The position numbers and the translations under genes were made by a program. The notes under the pieces were generated by a model. That model was not told the origin of the DNA. It worked only from the letters and a program-made list of their open reading frames with translations, and made no database searches. Positions 7,938 to 17,020 of a stretch of 64,000 nucleotides of DNA are shown piece after piece (the first letter of the stretch is position 1; each line of letters starts with the position of its first letter). The stretch comes from Bifidobacterium olomucense (GTDB taxonomy: Bacteria; Actinomycetota; Actinomycetes; Actinomycetales; Bifidobacteriaceae), in assembly GCF_012932375.1 (NCBI RefSeq), contig NZ_JAAIIG010000005.1, positions 62,001-126,000 of the forward strand. Direction: 5' to 3'.

Positions 7938-9338
7938 ATGAGCACTGCAACAGCGCAGTCAGTCAAGAAGACGCCGAAGAAGCTGACTTGGCTGAACATC
8001 GTCGGTTACGGTTCCGGCGATCTTGCCAACAACATCGGCTGGCGTATGATGTCGATGTTCCTGGCCACCTACTACATCTACATGGGCATCGACCCGGTGA
8101 CCACCGCCAACATCTTCCTGTTCGCCCGCTTCTTCCAGGCTGTTGTGTACCTGCTCGCCGGCAACTACGCCGACCGCGTCAAGCCGAACAAGAACGGCAA
8201 GTTCCGCCGTCTGGTCGTCGCCTTCGGTGTGCCGATGATGGTCGCCATCTGCCTGATGTACACCATCCCAGCCAATGCTGAGATGGGCGTCAAGGTGGCA
8301 TGGGCCATCGTCACCTACCTGCTGTACCAACTGCTCGGCGCTCTGGGCGGCGTGCCCTACGGCGCACTGCTCGGTGCCATGACCCAGGATCAGAACGAGC
8401 GTCAGCGCCTCTCCTCCGCCCGTATGGTCGGCGGCGCCCTGTTCGGCCTCATCGTCACCTTCACTCTGGCTCCGGCCATCAACAACGTCAAGGATCAGGC
8501 TGCTCTCGCCAAGCTGATGCTCCCGATCGTGTGCATCTTCTGCCTCGTCGGCGCTCTGATCTACGTCTTCCTGTACAAGACCACCATCGAGCAGATCGAT
8601 GTGCCGACCCAGCCGAAGGTCTCCTTCGTTGACACCCTGAAGGCCATCTTCACGAACCCGGCTCTGCTCATCCTGTGCTTCGCCACCGGCTTCTACCTGA
8701 TCGCCACCTGCGTGGGCTCCATCGGACCGATCATTGCCAAGGAAGTGCTCGCCAACGGTGCCGACGCCGGCACTCTGGCCCTCATCACCACCCTCGTCAC
8801 CCTGATCAACGCTTCCATCGGCGTGATCGCCTCCCCGTTCGGCCCGGTGATCGCCCGTCACCTCGGCAAGAAGGGCGGCTGGTACCTTGGCTGCGCACTC
8901 GGCATCCTCGGCGGTGTGATGTTCATCTTCGTCACCAACGTGTGGCTGTCCCTCGTGGGCCTCGCCCTCAACGCCATCGGTGCCCAGTTCTGCGGCAACT
9001 ACGTCTGGGGCATGGAAGGCGACACCGTTGAGTACTACGAGTGGAAGACCGGCAAGCGCACCGACGGTGCCGCCATGGCTGGCCTGAGCTTCTTCCGTCA
9101 GATGTTCGGCGCCCTGACCTCTTGGCTCGGCCCGGCCATCCTCGCCTTCACCGGTTACAAGTCCGGCATGAACGTGGCCCAGGATCCGACCGTTGCCGAG
9201 AACCTGCGTCTCGCCGCCGGCCTCGTGCCGCTGATCGGCTTCGTGATCTCCGCCGCCATCATGTTCTTCTACCCGGTCACCGAGGAGAAGTTCAAGCAGA
9301 TCAAGGCCGAGCTCGCCGAGCGTCATCAGCAGGCCTGA
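7938..9338 (+). CDS. GPH-family (MFS) sugar/glycoside:cation symporter
   Basis: 466 residues with about 12 hydrophobic membrane segments. The start (GYGSGDLANNIGWRM), the loop KNGKFRRLVVAFGVP after helix 2-3, QNERQRLSSARMVGG near the middle and MEGDTVEYYEWKTGKRTDG are the hallmark cytoplasmic motifs of the glycoside-pentoside-hexuronide:cation symporters (MelB/UidB type). It should import a glycoside with a cation across the membrane. ATG 7938 has AAGGAG eight bases upstream. It follows the GH2 gene at 164 bp in the same direction, so the pair is probably a transport-and-hydrolysis unit. Substrate is inferred only from this pairing. Confidence 0.9.
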   Translation: MSTATAQSVKKTPKKLTWLNIVGYGSGDLANNIGWRMMSMFLATYYIYMGIDPVTTANIFLFARFFQAVVYLLAGNYADRVKPNKNGKFRRLVVAFGVPMMVAICLMYTIPANAEMGVKVAWAIVTYLLYQLLGALGGVPYGALLGAMTQDQNERQRLSSARMVGGALFGLIVTFTLAPAINNVKDQAALAKLMLPIVCIFCLVGALIYVFLYKTTIEQIDVPTQPKVSFVDTLKAIFTNPALLILCFATGFYLIATCVGSIGPIIAKEVLANGADAGTLALITTLVTLINASIGVIASPFGPVIARHLGKKGGWYLGCALGILGGVMFIFVTNVWLSLVGLALNAIGAQFCGNYVWGMEGDTVEYYEWKTGKRTDGAAMAGLSFFRQMFGALTSWLGPAILAFTGYKSGMNVAQDPTVAENLRLAAGLVPLIGFVISAAIMFFYPVTEEKFKQIKAELAERHQQA

Positions 9339-9390
9339 TTGTTCTGACTACCGGCTCCCCTTGGCTGAGTGGAGCTGCCGAACCAAGTGA

Positions 9391-9431
9391 GACTGAGAGG
9401 AGCGTTGACCGCAAGGTCGCTGCTCTCAGTC
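9391..9431 (+). terminator. Terminator-like hairpin after the symporter
   Basis: GACTGAGAGGAGCG (9391-9404) pairs with CGCTGCTCTCAGTC (9418-9431) with one mismatch, and an inner GACC/GGTC stem continues it. A short T-rich run (CTTTTCC) follows about 15 nt later. It separates the symporter from the LacI gene. Confidence 0.6.
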
Positions 9432-9521
9432 GTCTATGGCGACAGCTTTTCCTCGGGCAGGGGGAGCCTCGCTATATCTCGCTATAGTTGAAGATCAAGC
9501 ACATGTGAGGGGAAAGGGGTG

Positions 9522-10787
9522 ATGATGGTACAGCGCAAGGCGACCGACCGCGTACGTTTGAGCGACGTGGCGGATGCGGCCGGCGTGGCCATCTCCACCG
9601 TCTCCCGTGTGTTCAGCAATCCCGGCCGCGTGAACTTCCAGACCGTGGAACATGTGCGGGCCGTGGCCGCTGAACTCGGCTATCGTCCTAATCCACGACG
9701 TCGGCATGCCGATGGTGCGTCTGCCGCAACTGGCTTCGGTGGCGATTCCGCCGCAACTGCCGCAACTGGCGAGGCCGGTGCCGTCGCCGATAACGGCCAA
9801 GCCGGCCACGCTGGCCCGGGCGATTCCGCCACCCTTCAATCCCCGCAGCTGCGCGGCGTGACTCAGCCGCGCACGCAAGCCAACGGCATACGCACGGCAG
9901 TCGGCGGCGGCATCATCACGATGGTGGTCAAGGACACGGCCGACGGCATCTCCTCGCAGATCCTCAAAGGCGCGCAGGTGACGGCCATGGAGTCGGACAG
10001 TGCCGTCAGCATCATCGAAACCGGCCAATCTCAGCCGCGCACCCAACAGATGCTCACCCATCTGAGCGGCAAGGTAAACGGCGTTATTCTTGCCTCGGAC
10101 GCGCCCAGCATCGACTTCATCCGCAACTATGCCAAGCAGATGCCGCTGGTGGTGCTCAACCGACCCGTGGATGGCGTGCCCAGCGTGGTGCCGGACCCGC
10201 GTATCGGCGTGGTGCGTGCGTTGGGTCTGCTGCGACGCTATCATCACACGGCCGTGACCTATGTGGCGGGACCGGGCGCATCCTGGGCCAACCAGTCACG
10301 TTGGTCGTGCCTGCATGACATAGGCCAGCGCATGGGCTTTCGCGTGAACCAGATCGGTCCGGTGCATGCCACCGTAGAAGGCGGCTATCAGGCGGCCCTG
10401 GCGCTGGAAGGCTCCAAGCCGACCGCCGTGATCACCTACAACGATCTCATCGCGGCCGGCATCGTGCTGCGACTGACCGCGGACGGCGTGCGCGTGCCGG
10501 AAGACGTCTCCGTCATCGGTTTCGACAACACGCTGATCGCCCCGGTGGTCACCCCGCCGATCACCTCCATCCGTATTCCGCGCGCACAGCTCGGCCAGAC
10601 GGCGGTCCGTCTGCTGCTCGGCCGTGATCCGGGCGCGTTCCGCAATCCGTCGGACGCCCAGCTGATGGAGAAGCTGACGGAACTCGGCGTACGAAACGAA
10701 GACGAGCAGTCGGACACGGTCACGCTGGTGGACACGTCGATCATCGTGCGGCGTTCGGTAGGGGAGCGGCGAGACGTTGCCGACTAG
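9522..10787 (+). CDS. LacI-family transcriptional regulator with an enlarged linker
   Basis: 421 residues. The DNA-binding head (RLSDVADAAGVAISTVSRVF, about residues 12-31) is intact and followed by the hinge approach (HVRAVAAELGYRPNP). Normally the ligand-binding core begins within about five to ten residues. Here about 55 Ala/Gly/Ser/Thr-rich residues intervene (roughly 60-115) before the core (GGGIITMVVKDTADGIS). The core keeps VILASDAPS, VVLNRPVDGVPSV, AVITYNDLIAAG and VSVIGFDNTLIAP. It probably represses the GH2/symporter genes in the absence of the glycoside. Three starts compete (GTG 9519, ATG 9522, ATG 9525); GAGGGG at 9507-9512 best fits 9522. It lacks the usual hinge-helix sequence that inserts in the minor groove. 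Confidence 0.88.
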   Translation: MMVQRKATDRVRLSDVADAAGVAISTVSRVFSNPGRVNFQTVEHVRAVAAELGYRPNPRRRHADGASAATGFGGDSAATAATGEAGAVADNGQAGHAGPGDSATLQSPQLRGVTQPRTQANGIRTAVGGGIITMVVKDTADGISSQILKGAQVTAMESDSAVSIIETGQSQPRTQQMLTHLSGKVNGVILASDAPSIDFIRNYAKQMPLVVLNRPVDGVPSVVPDPRIGVVRALGLLRRYHHTAVTYVAGPGASWANQSRWSCLHDIGQRMGFRVNQIGPVHATVEGGYQAALALEGSKPTAVITYNDLIAAGIVLRLTADGVRVPEDVSVIGFDNTLIAPVVTPPITSIRIPRAQLGQTAVRLLLGRDPGAFRNPSDAQLMEKLTELGVRNEDEQSDTVTLVDTSIIVRRSVGERRDVAD

Positions 10788-10892
10788 CCGGACCGCCCAT
10801 CGCCGACCGCACGTGCGCGCTCGAATCGCTCGGGCAAAAGCATCGTCGTAAGTCACCCTCAAATCATCTCAGGAATCTAAGGAGCATCTCTC

Positions 10893-11060
10893 ATGCAGCA
10901 CATCGTATTGGCTTCCGCCGCAACGCTCGCGGTCGATTGGGCGGACATGCTTCAGTCGTTCGGCGGTGCGTTCGGCAAGGCGGTGATCGTGATGATCGTC
11001 GTCGCGATCGGCGGCTTCCTTATCGACACCGTGGCCAAGTTCATCAGCAAACGTATGTAG
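10893..11060 (+). CDS. 55-residue single-span membrane peptide
   Basis: A short gene of 55 codons with a strong ribosome site (AAGGAG at 10879-10884, eight bases before ATG). The peptide has an amphipathic N-terminal half (LAVDWADMLQSFGGAFGKA), one hydrophobic segment (VIVMIVVAIGGFLI, about 31-44) and a basic tail ending KFISKRM. It lies 105 bp after the LacI gene and 151 bp before a second GPH symporter, all in one direction. I do not recognise a family. A membrane-protein partner or small toxin-like peptide are both possible; the ribosome site and position argue it is really translated. Confidence 0.6.
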   Translation: MQHIVLASAATLAVDWADMLQSFGGAFGKAVIVMIVVAIGGFLIDTVAKFISKRM

Positions 11061-11211
11061 GTCGTGGGTGCCGTACAGGCGAACGTCGCACAGGCGTACG
11101 TCGTACAGATCGGACACATTGACTCACTACACTGAAGTCTCGCACCATTGAAGACTCGAAAGCGAGCGTTGCCAGCGTTACCCAGTTCGTACGCAGAGTC
11201 GGGAGGCGATC

Positions 11212-12765
11212 ATGTCAGACGACACCAGCAGGGCGTTGCGTGAGGCGTTGGCCGGTGATCAGCCGCGCAAAGTCACCTTGCGCCAAGCCATCGGTTTTGG
11301 TGTCGGCGACTTTTACGGTGGCGGCCAGCTCACCATCGTCGCCACCTACCTGTCCTTGTTCTGGACACGATTCTGCGGCATGTCCATCGCCACCGCTCAG
11401 ACGGTGATCGGCCTGAGCGCACTGATCAGCGCCGTGGCCGCGCTGTTGTTCGGCGTGCTGGACGACAACCTCTATCGTTACGACATCGGCCGCCGGTTCG
11501 GCCGTCGTCGTTTTCTGCTCATGATTATCGGCCCGCTGATTCTGCTGGGCATTTTCCTGTGGACTCCGGGACTGCCGGTGGTCGGGTACGCGGCCGCCTA
11601 CGTGTTCTGGGTGGTGCTTGCACAGGCGTTTCAGACCGCCTATAACCCGTTGCCCGGCGAAATGACGCCGGATTTCAACAGTCGTACCAAACTGTCCACC
11701 GTGCGACTGTTCATCTCCACATGCGCGGGCACGGCCATCCCCGTGGTCGGCAGTGCGGTGCTCGCGGCGTTCGGCGAGTCCACACCCGTGGGGTACATGA
11801 CGTTTACGATCACCACTACCGTGCTGTTTGCGCTTGCCGTATTCGCCTGCTGGCGCAGCACGTGGGAGATGAGTCCCGAGGCCGCCGGATTCGGTGCCTA
11901 CGCGCGCGGCGAGGTGCGTGAAGGGCATATCGGCGCGGCCGGCTGGATGAGGCGTGCCGGCAAGGTGCTGCGCGAATACGCCAGCACGTTGCGCATCAAG
12001 GAATTTCGCAAACATCTGTCCATCTACTTGCTGGTGCAGGTCTCGATGGACGTGTTCGGCCAGACCTTCGTGTTCTTCGTGATCTACAACTGGAACCACA
12101 CGGCCGCGTTCGCCTCGCTGTTGCTCGGCTGCGCGGTGGTCTCCCTGCCGCTGATGCCGGTGTTCGGCTGGGCCATGACGAAAATCGGCCCCAAACGCCT
12201 CTATGCCATCAACTTCTTCGGATGCTTGGCGGGCGTGGGCTGGCTGTTCGCCGCATGGATGCTGGTGGATGTGTGGTCTGCGACGGCATGGACCGTGTTC
12301 GCGGTGACCGGCGCGTTGTGGTTCTTCGCGTTCAAATCCCTGTGCGGATACCTGCCATGGGCGGTATTCCCGTACATCGCGGACATCGACCAGATCGTCA
12401 CGCGACGGTATCGTTCCGCCACATTCTCCGGTATTCAGGCGTCGTTCCGCCAATTGGGCTCGGGAGTGGGCACCATCGCGGTAGGTGTGATTCTGGGTGC
12501 CGTGGGCTTTGACGCCACGCTGCCGGCACAGTCGTCGGGTGCACGCATCGGTTTGGGGGCGGTGCTGCTCGGGTGGTTCGCTTGTGCGATGATCATTTGC
12601 TGGATCATCTCCGCCCATCTGGTGATCAACAAGCACACCGATTCGATAGTGTTGGCCGAGATCACGCGACTGCGCAACGGCGGCTCCAAAGCGGCCGTGA
12701 CCCCCGAAACCAAAGCGGTAGTCGAGCATCTCACCGGCCTGCCGTATGAGCGCTGCTGGCGGTAA
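11212..12765 (+). CDS. Second GPH-family (MFS) symporter
   Basis: 517 residues, about 12 membrane segments. It keeps the family signatures: GFGVGDFYGGGQLT at the start, RYDIGRRFGRRRFLLMI after helix 3, PLPGEMTPDFNSRTKLSTVR in the central loop and PYIADIDQIVTRRYRSA in the second half. It should import a glycoside or related solute with a cation. The ATG follows GGGAGG. It differs clearly from the symporter at 7938 (longer, different helices), so it is not a recent duplicate; a second substrate is likely. It is downstream of the LacI and membrane-peptide genes and may be in their transcript. Confidence 0.88.
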   Translation: MSDDTSRALREALAGDQPRKVTLRQAIGFGVGDFYGGGQLTIVATYLSLFWTRFCGMSIATAQTVIGLSALISAVAALLFGVLDDNLYRYDIGRRFGRRRFLLMIIGPLILLGIFLWTPGLPVVGYAAAYVFWVVLAQAFQTAYNPLPGEMTPDFNSRTKLSTVRLFISTCAGTAIPVVGSAVLAAFGESTPVGYMTFTITTTVLFALAVFACWRSTWEMSPEAAGFGAYARGEVREGHIGAAGWMRRAGKVLREYASTLRIKEFRKHLSIYLLVQVSMDVFGQTFVFFVIYNWNHTAAFASLLLGCAVVSLPLMPVFGWAMTKIGPKRLYAINFFGCLAGVGWLFAAWMLVDVWSATAWTVFAVTGALWFFAFKSLCGYLPWAVFPYIADIDQIVTRRYRSATFSGIQASFRQLGSGVGTIAVGVILGAVGFDATLPAQSSGARIGLGAVLLGWFACAMIICWIISAHLVINKHTDSIVLAEITRLRNGGSKAAVTPETKAVVEHLTGLPYERCWR

Positions 12766-12793
12766 GTTGCCGGTGTTTTGTGTTGTTTCCTTC

Positions 12794-13010
12794 GTAGCGT
12801 CCCTTTTCCCGAATATGTAGCGTCTCTTTTCCCGAATATGTACCACTGAGTCAGAGTCATCGGTACATTTTCGCGAGGTGGGTTTCGCGAGGTGGGGTCT
12901 CAAGTCTCCCGAATAGGTGTCTATAGTCTCCCGAATAGGGGTCTATCGGGACGATGCCGTCGTTTTTCCCGAATATGTACCGCTGAGCGGTGGTGAGTGG
13001 TACATATTCG
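12794..13010. repeat. Cluster of TCCCGAATA direct and inverted repeats
   Basis: This fills most of the 329-bp gap before tatD. It holds two 23-bp direct repeats (12794-12816, 12817-12839, GTAGCGTC.CTTTTCCCGAATAT), two 21-22-bp repeats (12904-12924, 12926-12946, GTCTCCCGAATAGG), and two hairpins: CGAATATGTACC (12833-12844) with GGTACATTTTCG (12862-12873), and CGAATATGTACC (12970-12981) with GGTACATATTCG (12999-13010), the latter perfect. Five direct copies of the TCCCGAATA core are present. It could be a structured intergenic repeat, a terminator array or a protein-binding array. Confidence 0.7.
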
Positions 13011-13094
13011 CGAGGGGAGCGTGGGGGTGAGTGAGGATGAGAGAAGAAGGGAAAAGGAATGGGGGAGGGGTGGGGATGTTTACACTGGGGAGTC

Positions 13095-14051
13095 ATGAGC
13101 AAACATCATCGTGACCGCAGCTGGGCACCGGCTCCGGAACCATTGCCGCAAGACGCGTACGTGATCGACGACCACACCCATGTGGCATCCGTCGTACCAT
13201 TCGCGCGTGCCATGGACCATGAAGCACAGGCCAAAGGCCAAGCGCCAGTACCCGTCTACGACGTGAACCAACTGCTCGCCCAAGCACAAGAAGTCGGTGT
13301 TAGGGGTATCATCGACTGCGGTTGCGAGCTGCCGCACCTGATGACCGCCGTCCAGATGGCCCTCGATCATCCAGGTAATGTGCACGCGGCGCTCGCAATA
13401 CATCCCAACGAATCCGTGCTGCACGGTCACCGCGGCGTGCCTGGTCCGGACGGTCTCGAACTCAAATACAAGCCTTGGCATGACACCTCGTTCGAAGATG
13501 CGCTCGCCGAAGTGCATCGTCTGGCAACGCAGTACCCCGAACAAGTGGTGGCCATCGGAGAGACGGGCATGGACCTGTTCCGCACCGGCGAGGGAGCCAA
13601 GGAGCTGCAGCGCGAGGCGTTCCGCGCCCATATCGCGCTCGCCAAGGAGCTGAACCTGCCGATGCAGATCCACGACCGTGATTCGCATCGCGAAGTCATC
13701 GAGACCCTGCTGGCGGATGGCGCGCCCGAACGCACGGTGTTCCATTCATACTCCGGCGACGCCGAAATGGCGCAGATCGCGCGCGAACAGGGCTGGTACC
13801 TGAGCTTCTCCGGTACGGTCAGTTACAAAGGCAACGAGGGAATCCGGGAATCCCTACGCATCGTCGGTCTCGATCATGCGATGGTGGAGACGGACGCACC
13901 GTACTTGACGCCGATGCCGTACCGTGGTCGCACCAACGCGCCCTATATGATTCCCTACACGCTGCGTGCCATGGCCGATACGCTTGACCTGCCGGTGGCC
14001 GCGGTCGCGCGTGGCACACGCAACACCACCCGCACGGTGTACGGCATCTGA
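13095..14051 (+). CDS. TatD-family metal-dependent hydrolase (DNase)
   Basis: 318 residues, cytoplasmic. The metal-binding motifs of the TatD amidohydrolase-like barrel are present in order: DDHTHV near the start, ALAIHPNE, VVAIGETGMDLFR, MQIHDRDSH, VFHSYSGD and METDAPYLTP near the C-terminus. The family shows 3'-5' exonuclease or D-aminoacyl-tRNA deacylase activity. Start 13095 is chosen from conservation of the DDHTH region; GGGGAG is close to the ATG, and an upstream in-frame ATG at 13059 also exists. The gene begins directly after the TCCCGAATA repeat cluster. Confidence 0.9.
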   Translation: MSKHHRDRSWAPAPEPLPQDAYVIDDHTHVASVVPFARAMDHEAQAKGQAPVPVYDVNQLLAQAQEVGVRGIIDCGCELPHLMTAVQMALDHPGNVHAALAIHPNESVLHGHRGVPGPDGLELKYKPWHDTSFEDALAEVHRLATQYPEQVVAIGETGMDLFRTGEGAKELQREAFRAHIALAKELNLPMQIHDRDSHREVIETLLADGAPERTVFHSYSGDAEMAQIAREQGWYLSFSGTVSYKGNEGIRESLRIVGLDHAMVETDAPYLTPMPYRGRTNAPYMIPYTLRAMADTLDLPVAAVARGTRNTTRTVYGI

Positions 14052-14202
14052 CGGCGTCTGACGTCGGCTGCCGTGCGTGCGCGACTGTGCGTGTGACTGT
14101 GTGCGTGTGCGCGACTTGTTTTGTGGCCTATCGAGCGTTGCCCTACGTGACCTTATGCACGGCCTTTCCAGCGAACTCGACAGCCGTCCGTAGTGCTGTA
14201 AG

Positions 14203-14231
14203 TTGTGACGATTTCGTTACGGGTCTACGAT
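14203..14231 (+). promoter_or_regulatory. Candidate sigma-70-type promoter for kup
   Basis: TTGTGA (14203-14208) and TACGAT (14226-14231) are 17 bp apart, about 90 bp upstream of the kup start. The match is moderate and unsupported by other data. The rest of the 271-bp gap after tatD has no clear element. Confidence 0.35.
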
Positions 14232-14322
14232 GGCATTCGGCAACAAGCGTGACAGGATGTGTTGAGGTAAGCAACGAAGGGAAGTCGCGGGTGGGGTTGG
14301 TCCCGCGCAAAGGACTGAACGT

Positions 14323-16842
14323 ATGGCCGAGTCGAACAAACGGACTTCGCGCGCCCCGAAAGAGGCGACCAAGGCAACCACAGCCAAACAAGAAGAAGAG
14401 GCCCTGCTCAGGGCGGATACTTTTACCAACGCTCCCAAGGTATCTCGTCGTACCCTGACCAAGGAGGAGCGTGCGGCACTCGCCAAGCAGCGCGAAGAGG
14501 AATACAAAGAAGCGCGGAAAATCGCTTCCGCATGGTCCAAGGGAGGTCTCGGACGGTGGTGGGCGAAACTGCAGTCCGGCCCGGACAAGATCACTTGGAC
14601 CATGGCCATCGTGGCGCTTGGCGTGGTGTACGGCGACATCGGCACCTCGCCGCTGTACACCATGCAGACGTTCCTGACCGGTCAGGGTGGCATCAACAAC
14701 GTGGACCGCGAGGCCGTGCTCGGTATGCTTTCGCTGGTGTTCTGGTCGATTACCTTGATCACCACGGTCAAGTACGTGCTGATCGCGATGCGCATCGATA
14801 ACAACGGCGAAGGCGGCATTTTCGCGTTGTACTCCCTGATTCGCCGTCATGGTGCATGGCTGGCGATTCCGGCCATGCTCGGCGGTGCCGCGTTTCTGGC
14901 CGATTCGGTGCTGACTCCGGCTGTCTCCATCAGCTCCGCAGTGGAAGGCTTGCAGACCTTGCCGCCGTTGGAGCAGGTTTTTGACGACAACCCAAGCCTG
15001 ACGTTGATGATCACGGTGGTGATCATCGTGATCTTGTTCTCCGTGCAGTCGCGCGGCACCGAATCCATCGGGCGTGTTTTCGGATCCATAGTCCTGATCT
15101 GGTTCACGTTCCTGGCCGTCGTGGGATTGGGCAACCTCAACAATGACTGGTCCGTGTTCGCGGCGCTGAATCCGGTGTACGGGGTGCGTTTCCTGTTCAG
15201 CCCGCACAATGCGGCCGGCATTGCGGTGATGGGCACGGTGTTCCTGGCCACCACCGGTGCCGAGGCGCTGTACTCCGATATGGGCCATGTGGGACGCGGC
15301 AATATCTACTTCACGTGGCCGTTCATCAAAATCGCGCTGGTCTGCAACTATTTCGGCCAGGGCGCATGGATGCTGGCGCATCGTGACGATGCCGCATACA
15401 CCAAGATGGCCACGCTCAATCCGTTCTTCCAGATGATGCATCCGAACGTGCGATACGTGGCCGTGGCGCTGTCCGTCGCCGCCGGCGTGATTGCTTCGCA
15501 AGCCTTGATCACCGGTGCGTTCACCATGGTGTCCGAGGCGACTCGCCTCAACTGGATGCCGCATCTGCAGGTGCGTTACCCGGCTCGTACGCGCGGCCAG
15601 CTCTACATTCCGGTGATCAACGGCGTGCTGTGCGCGGCCACGCTTGCCGTGTTGGCCATCTTCAAGGATTCCGAGCATATCTCCGCCGCCTACGGACTGG
15701 CTTTGACCATCACGATGATCACTACCACCGTGCTGCTCGCCGTCTATATCTGGTATGCGGGCCGGCGATTTGTGGCCGTGACGTTCACCGTGGTGTTTCT
15801 GGCCATCCAGATCATGTTCTTCCTCGCATCCATGGCCAAGTTCCTGCACGGCGGCTGGTTCACATTGCTGCTGACCTGCGCGATTCTGTTCGTCATGTAC
15901 ACGTGGGATCAGGGCACGCGCCTCGAACGGGCGCAACGACGCCATATGCGGCCGGACGATTTCCTGCCTGCGCTCGACAAGCTGCACGGTGACTTCCGCA
16001 TCCCCTATTTTGCCGACAACATCGTCTATCTGACGTCCGATGCGGAGACCAAGCGGCTCGATACGGATATCTTTTTCTCCATTTTCGCCGACCATCCCAA
16101 ACGTGCCCGCGCATGGTGGGCGGTCAGTGTGGAGACCACCGACGAGCCATTCACCCGCGAGTACACGGTGGAAAGCTTCGGTACGAATTTCATCTACCGT
16201 GTGCGTATGAGGCTGGGCTTCAAGGTATCCCAGTCGCTGCCGGCGTATATTCACCAGATCATGCATGACCTGTCGAAAACCGGCGAGCTTCCCAAGCAGA
16301 AGTCGATTTATCCGAAGGTGGACGCGGATCCGGACATCGGCACGATCCGGTATGTGCTGATCCATAAGGCGTTGATGCCGGAATCCAAGGTGTCTTCGCG
16401 CGGCGCGCTTTCGTTGCAGGCCAAGTATGCGATTCGCCGTATGGCCGGTTCTCCAGTCAAGTGGTTCGGTTTGGCGCCATACAATCCGCTCGTCGAGGTG
16501 CAGCCGCTGTTCGTGTCCACCAGGCGGCCTCCGCGCTTGAAGCGTGTTGACGAGCCGGTGGCCGTCCGTGCCGGTTTTGCCGGCGGTGTGGCTGGGGCTG
16601 CGGGCGTTGCCTCCGGGCTTCGCGCTGGCGGTATAGGCGTCTCGCATGCGGACCCGGCGGCGATTCCCGATCCGATGGACACCACAGCCGGTCTGAGCCG
16701 GTTGGTTCAGGAGCTCGATGCGGCTATGAGCGAGCAGGACGCGAAGTCTGCGCAAGATCCGCGGGGCGTGAAAGCCGTGAAAGTCAAGGATGTGAAGAGC
16801 GTTCCAAAACGTGTGCCGAACGGCGCATCCCGTCGTCAGTGA
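14323..16842 (+). CDS. kup: Kup-type low-affinity potassium uptake protein
   Basis: 839 residues. The membrane core begins near residue 90 with the family signature (ALGVVYGDIGTSPLYTMQ) and continues with NNGEGGIFALYSL, LGGAAFLADSVLTPAVSI and TTGAEALYSDMGHVGRG, about 12 helices in all. It should take up K+ with protons. The protein is longer than the usual 620-700 residues because of a charged N-terminal extension of about 85 residues (Lys/Glu/Arg rich) and a C-terminal tail of over 100 residues rich in Ala, Gly and Lys. ATG is preceded by AAAGGA. Transcription is probably from its own promoter at 14203-14231. Confidence 0.93.
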   Translation: MAESNKRTSRAPKEATKATTAKQEEEALLRADTFTNAPKVSRRTLTKEERAALAKQREEEYKEARKIASAWSKGGLGRWWAKLQSGPDKITWTMAIVALGVVYGDIGTSPLYTMQTFLTGQGGINNVDREAVLGMLSLVFWSITLITTVKYVLIAMRIDNNGEGGIFALYSLIRRHGAWLAIPAMLGGAAFLADSVLTPAVSISSAVEGLQTLPPLEQVFDDNPSLTLMITVVIIVILFSVQSRGTESIGRVFGSIVLIWFTFLAVVGLGNLNNDWSVFAALNPVYGVRFLFSPHNAAGIAVMGTVFLATTGAEALYSDMGHVGRGNIYFTWPFIKIALVCNYFGQGAWMLAHRDDAAYTKMATLNPFFQMMHPNVRYVAVALSVAAGVIASQALITGAFTMVSEATRLNWMPHLQVRYPARTRGQLYIPVINGVLCAATLAVLAIFKDSEHISAAYGLALTITMITTTVLLAVYIWYAGRRFVAVTFTVVFLAIQIMFFLASMAKFLHGGWFTLLLTCAILFVMYTWDQGTRLERAQRRHMRPDDFLPALDKLHGDFRIPYFADNIVYLTSDAETKRLDTDIFFSIFADHPKRARAWWAVSVETTDEPFTREYTVESFGTNFIYRVRMRLGFKVSQSLPAYIHQIMHDLSKTGELPKQKSIYPKVDADPDIGTIRYVLIHKALMPESKVSSRGALSLQAKYAIRRMAGSPVKWFGLAPYNPLVEVQPLFVSTRRPPRLKRVDEPVAVRAGFAGGVAGAAGVASGLRAGGIGVSHADPAAIPDPMDTTAGLSRLVQELDAAMSEQDAKSAQDPRGVKAVKVKDVKSVPKRVPNGASRRQ

Positions 16843-17020
16843 GCGTGGGCGGCGTGGTCCGCAACGGTCGGGCAGCCAGCGACTCCCGTTTCCGAAATCA
16901 TCGTCGCGCCGGTTTTGCTTTCGCGCTTTCGGCATGGTCACGCCGCTGATAAGCGGTCTATAAGCAACGCCTATAGCGCTTGCCGCACGTCGAATTATGG
17001 CTCCGGTAAGTTGACATACC

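Noticed and set aside
7959..9326. A 455-codon open frame antisense to the first symporter
   Set aside because: Asp/Glu/Gly/His-rich mirror of the GPH gene, no domain.
11215..12903. A 562-codon open frame antisense to the second symporter
   Set aside because: Antisense shadow of the GPH gene, rich in His/Arg/Gln and without motifs.
12794..13010. Possible CRISPR array
   Set aside because: The repeats are short, mixed in orientation and spaced irregularly, with no unique spacers of constant length and no cas genes nearby.
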